This document shows, one piece after another, positions 63,241-64,000 of a stretch of DNA of 64,000 nucleotides; the first letter of the stretch is position 1, and each line of letters opens with the position of its first letter. This DNA is from Arthrobacter sp. U41 (lineage in GTDB: Bacteria > Actinomycetota > Actinomycetes > Actinomycetales > Micrococcaceae). Made by a program: the position numbers and the translations under genes. Where the stretch lies: NCBI RefSeq assembly GCF_007679325.1, contig NZ_VEGI01000004.1, positions 1 to 64,000 on the forward strand, read 5' to 3'. Under the pieces are notes generated by a model. The model worked only from the letters and a program-made list of their open reading frames with translations. It did not search any database and was not told the DNA's origin.

Positions 63241-64000
63241 TGCGTCTCTCCGATCGCCGCTTCGCTCTGTACCTGATGACCCCGGCGGCACTGTTCCTCG
63301 CCGTGTTCGTCGCTTACCCGCTGCTCCGGCTTGTCGCCGACAGTTTCTACAAGATTTCCCCTCTGGCCGGAGGCTCACGGGAGTTCATCGGACTTGCCAA
63401 CTATGCCGAGGCTTTCACCTCGGAGGCGTTCATGGGCGCCGGCTGGCGGACTCTTGCCTACACCCTCATTGTGGTGACACTCGAGTTTTCGCTCGGACTG
63501 GGTATGGCCCTGCTGTTCACCGCCCTGGGCAAACGGTCCCAGATCTGGCGCACCGTCTTCCTTTATCCCCTCATGATCGCGCCCATTGTTGCCGGACTGC
63601 TGTGGAAGTTCCTGATGATCGACAACTTCGGCCTTGTCGGGACTGTGCTGCACCGGGCGGGCCTCGTGTCGGATCCCAATCAGATCGGCTGGCTGTCCGA
63701 TCCGTCCATTGTCCTGTTCTCCGTGGCCATCCCGGACATCTGGCTGACTACATCATTCATGTGTCTGGTGCTGTTCGCCGGTCTGCAAAACATTCCCGGG
63801 GACCTGATCGAGGCGGCCCGCCTCGACGGGGCCAGGGCACCGGCGCTGCTGTTCCGGATCATTCTTCCGCTGCTGCGCCCGGTCATCGCCGTCGCACTCG
63901 TCGTCCGCGGGATCGACGCCGCCCGCGCCTTCGACGTCATCCTCATTCAGACCAACGGCGGCCCGGATTCCGCATCCGAGACCATGAGCCTGCTGATCTA
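63241..64000 (+). CDS. Sugar ABC transporter permease, MalF type, cut by the window end
   Basis: GTG start at 63241; 253 residues visible, no stop in the window. Helices begin with FALYLMTPAALFLAVFVAYP; the EAA loop is LIEAARLDGARAPALLFRII, as in MalF/UgpA-type permeases. Most of the protein is present; only the last helix is missing. It follows the binding protein after the stem-loop, as in the first operon. Confidence 0.9.

Noticed and set aside
1..64000. CRISPR array or cas genes
   Set aside because: No regularly spaced direct repeats of 25-40 bases and no Cas-like motif seen on either strand.

Overview
The window is high-GC chromosomal DNA from an actinobacterium. Gene content and protein style (twin-arginine PhoD, BTAD regulators, sugar ABC operons lacking their own ATPase, a SigA-like sigma factor, small Micrococcaceae-type proteins) point to Arthrobacter, Pseudarthrobacter or a close relative. 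This placement is my reading of the proteins, not a database result.

Layout. 0.2-17.3 kb is ordinary core and accessory chromosome: a pRiA4b ORF-3-like protein, an SDR dehydrogenase, PspC, VOC proteins, a metallo-beta-lactamase-fold hydrolase, a BTAD/TPR regulator, a cold shock protein, an acyltransferase, PhoD behind a possible PHO box, and a secreted lipase-like hydrolase whose only well-placed start is ATA.

17.3-44.9 kb is a long mosaic defence island, visibly less GC-rich in several stretches and full of gene fragments. It holds: (a) a uracil-DNA-glycosylase-family gene divergent from a coupled pair (unknown 490-aa protein plus an 880-aa phospholipase-D-like protein), the whole block lying between two copies of a ~190-bp imperfect direct repeat; (b) a type IIS restriction endonuclease with a FokI-like cleavage domain, followed by a C5 cytosine methyltransferase; (c) two broken IS481-like transposases around a helicase-associated-repeat protein; (d) a tRNA-Leu(GAG) with its own terminator, next to an McrB remnant; (e) a MORC/MutL-type ATPase, Z1 ATPase, DUF4420 nuclease and DUF4357 operon that runs, with overlapping start and stop codons, into an extra SigA-like sigma factor, and that lies divergent from an HNH-like protein lacking all its catalytic residues; (f) scars of an ABC permease and a dual-specificity phosphatase; (g) a frameshifted NERD-helicase; (h) a TRAFAC-like GTPase pair, a zinc ribbon protein and a DUF4230 membrane protein.

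45.0-58.0 kb returns to metabolism. There is an amino-acid locus (permease and HisC-like aminotransferase divergent from an AsnC regulator, then a thiamine-diphosphate decarboxylase-like enzyme), a small GSYVT-repeat protein, a diacylglycerol kinase, and a LacI-controlled alpha-glucoside operon (binding protein, two permeases, GH13 glucosidase). 58.0-61.7 kb is a second small defence-like patch (TIR-like protein, a two-gene membrane module) and debris (5'-truncated beta-lactamase, a shard of a second GH13 gene). 61.8-64.0 kb starts a second sugar ABC operon that runs off the window.

The most promising candidate for a new system is the UDG/490-aa/PLD block. The most unusual twist on a known system is the MORC-Z1 operon with an attached housekeeping-type sigma factor and a catalytically dead HNH neighbour. 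Several frameshifts (17.7, 39.5, 40.1, 40.5 kb) are single-base changes in short homopolymers, so sequencing error must be excluded before calling those genes dead.
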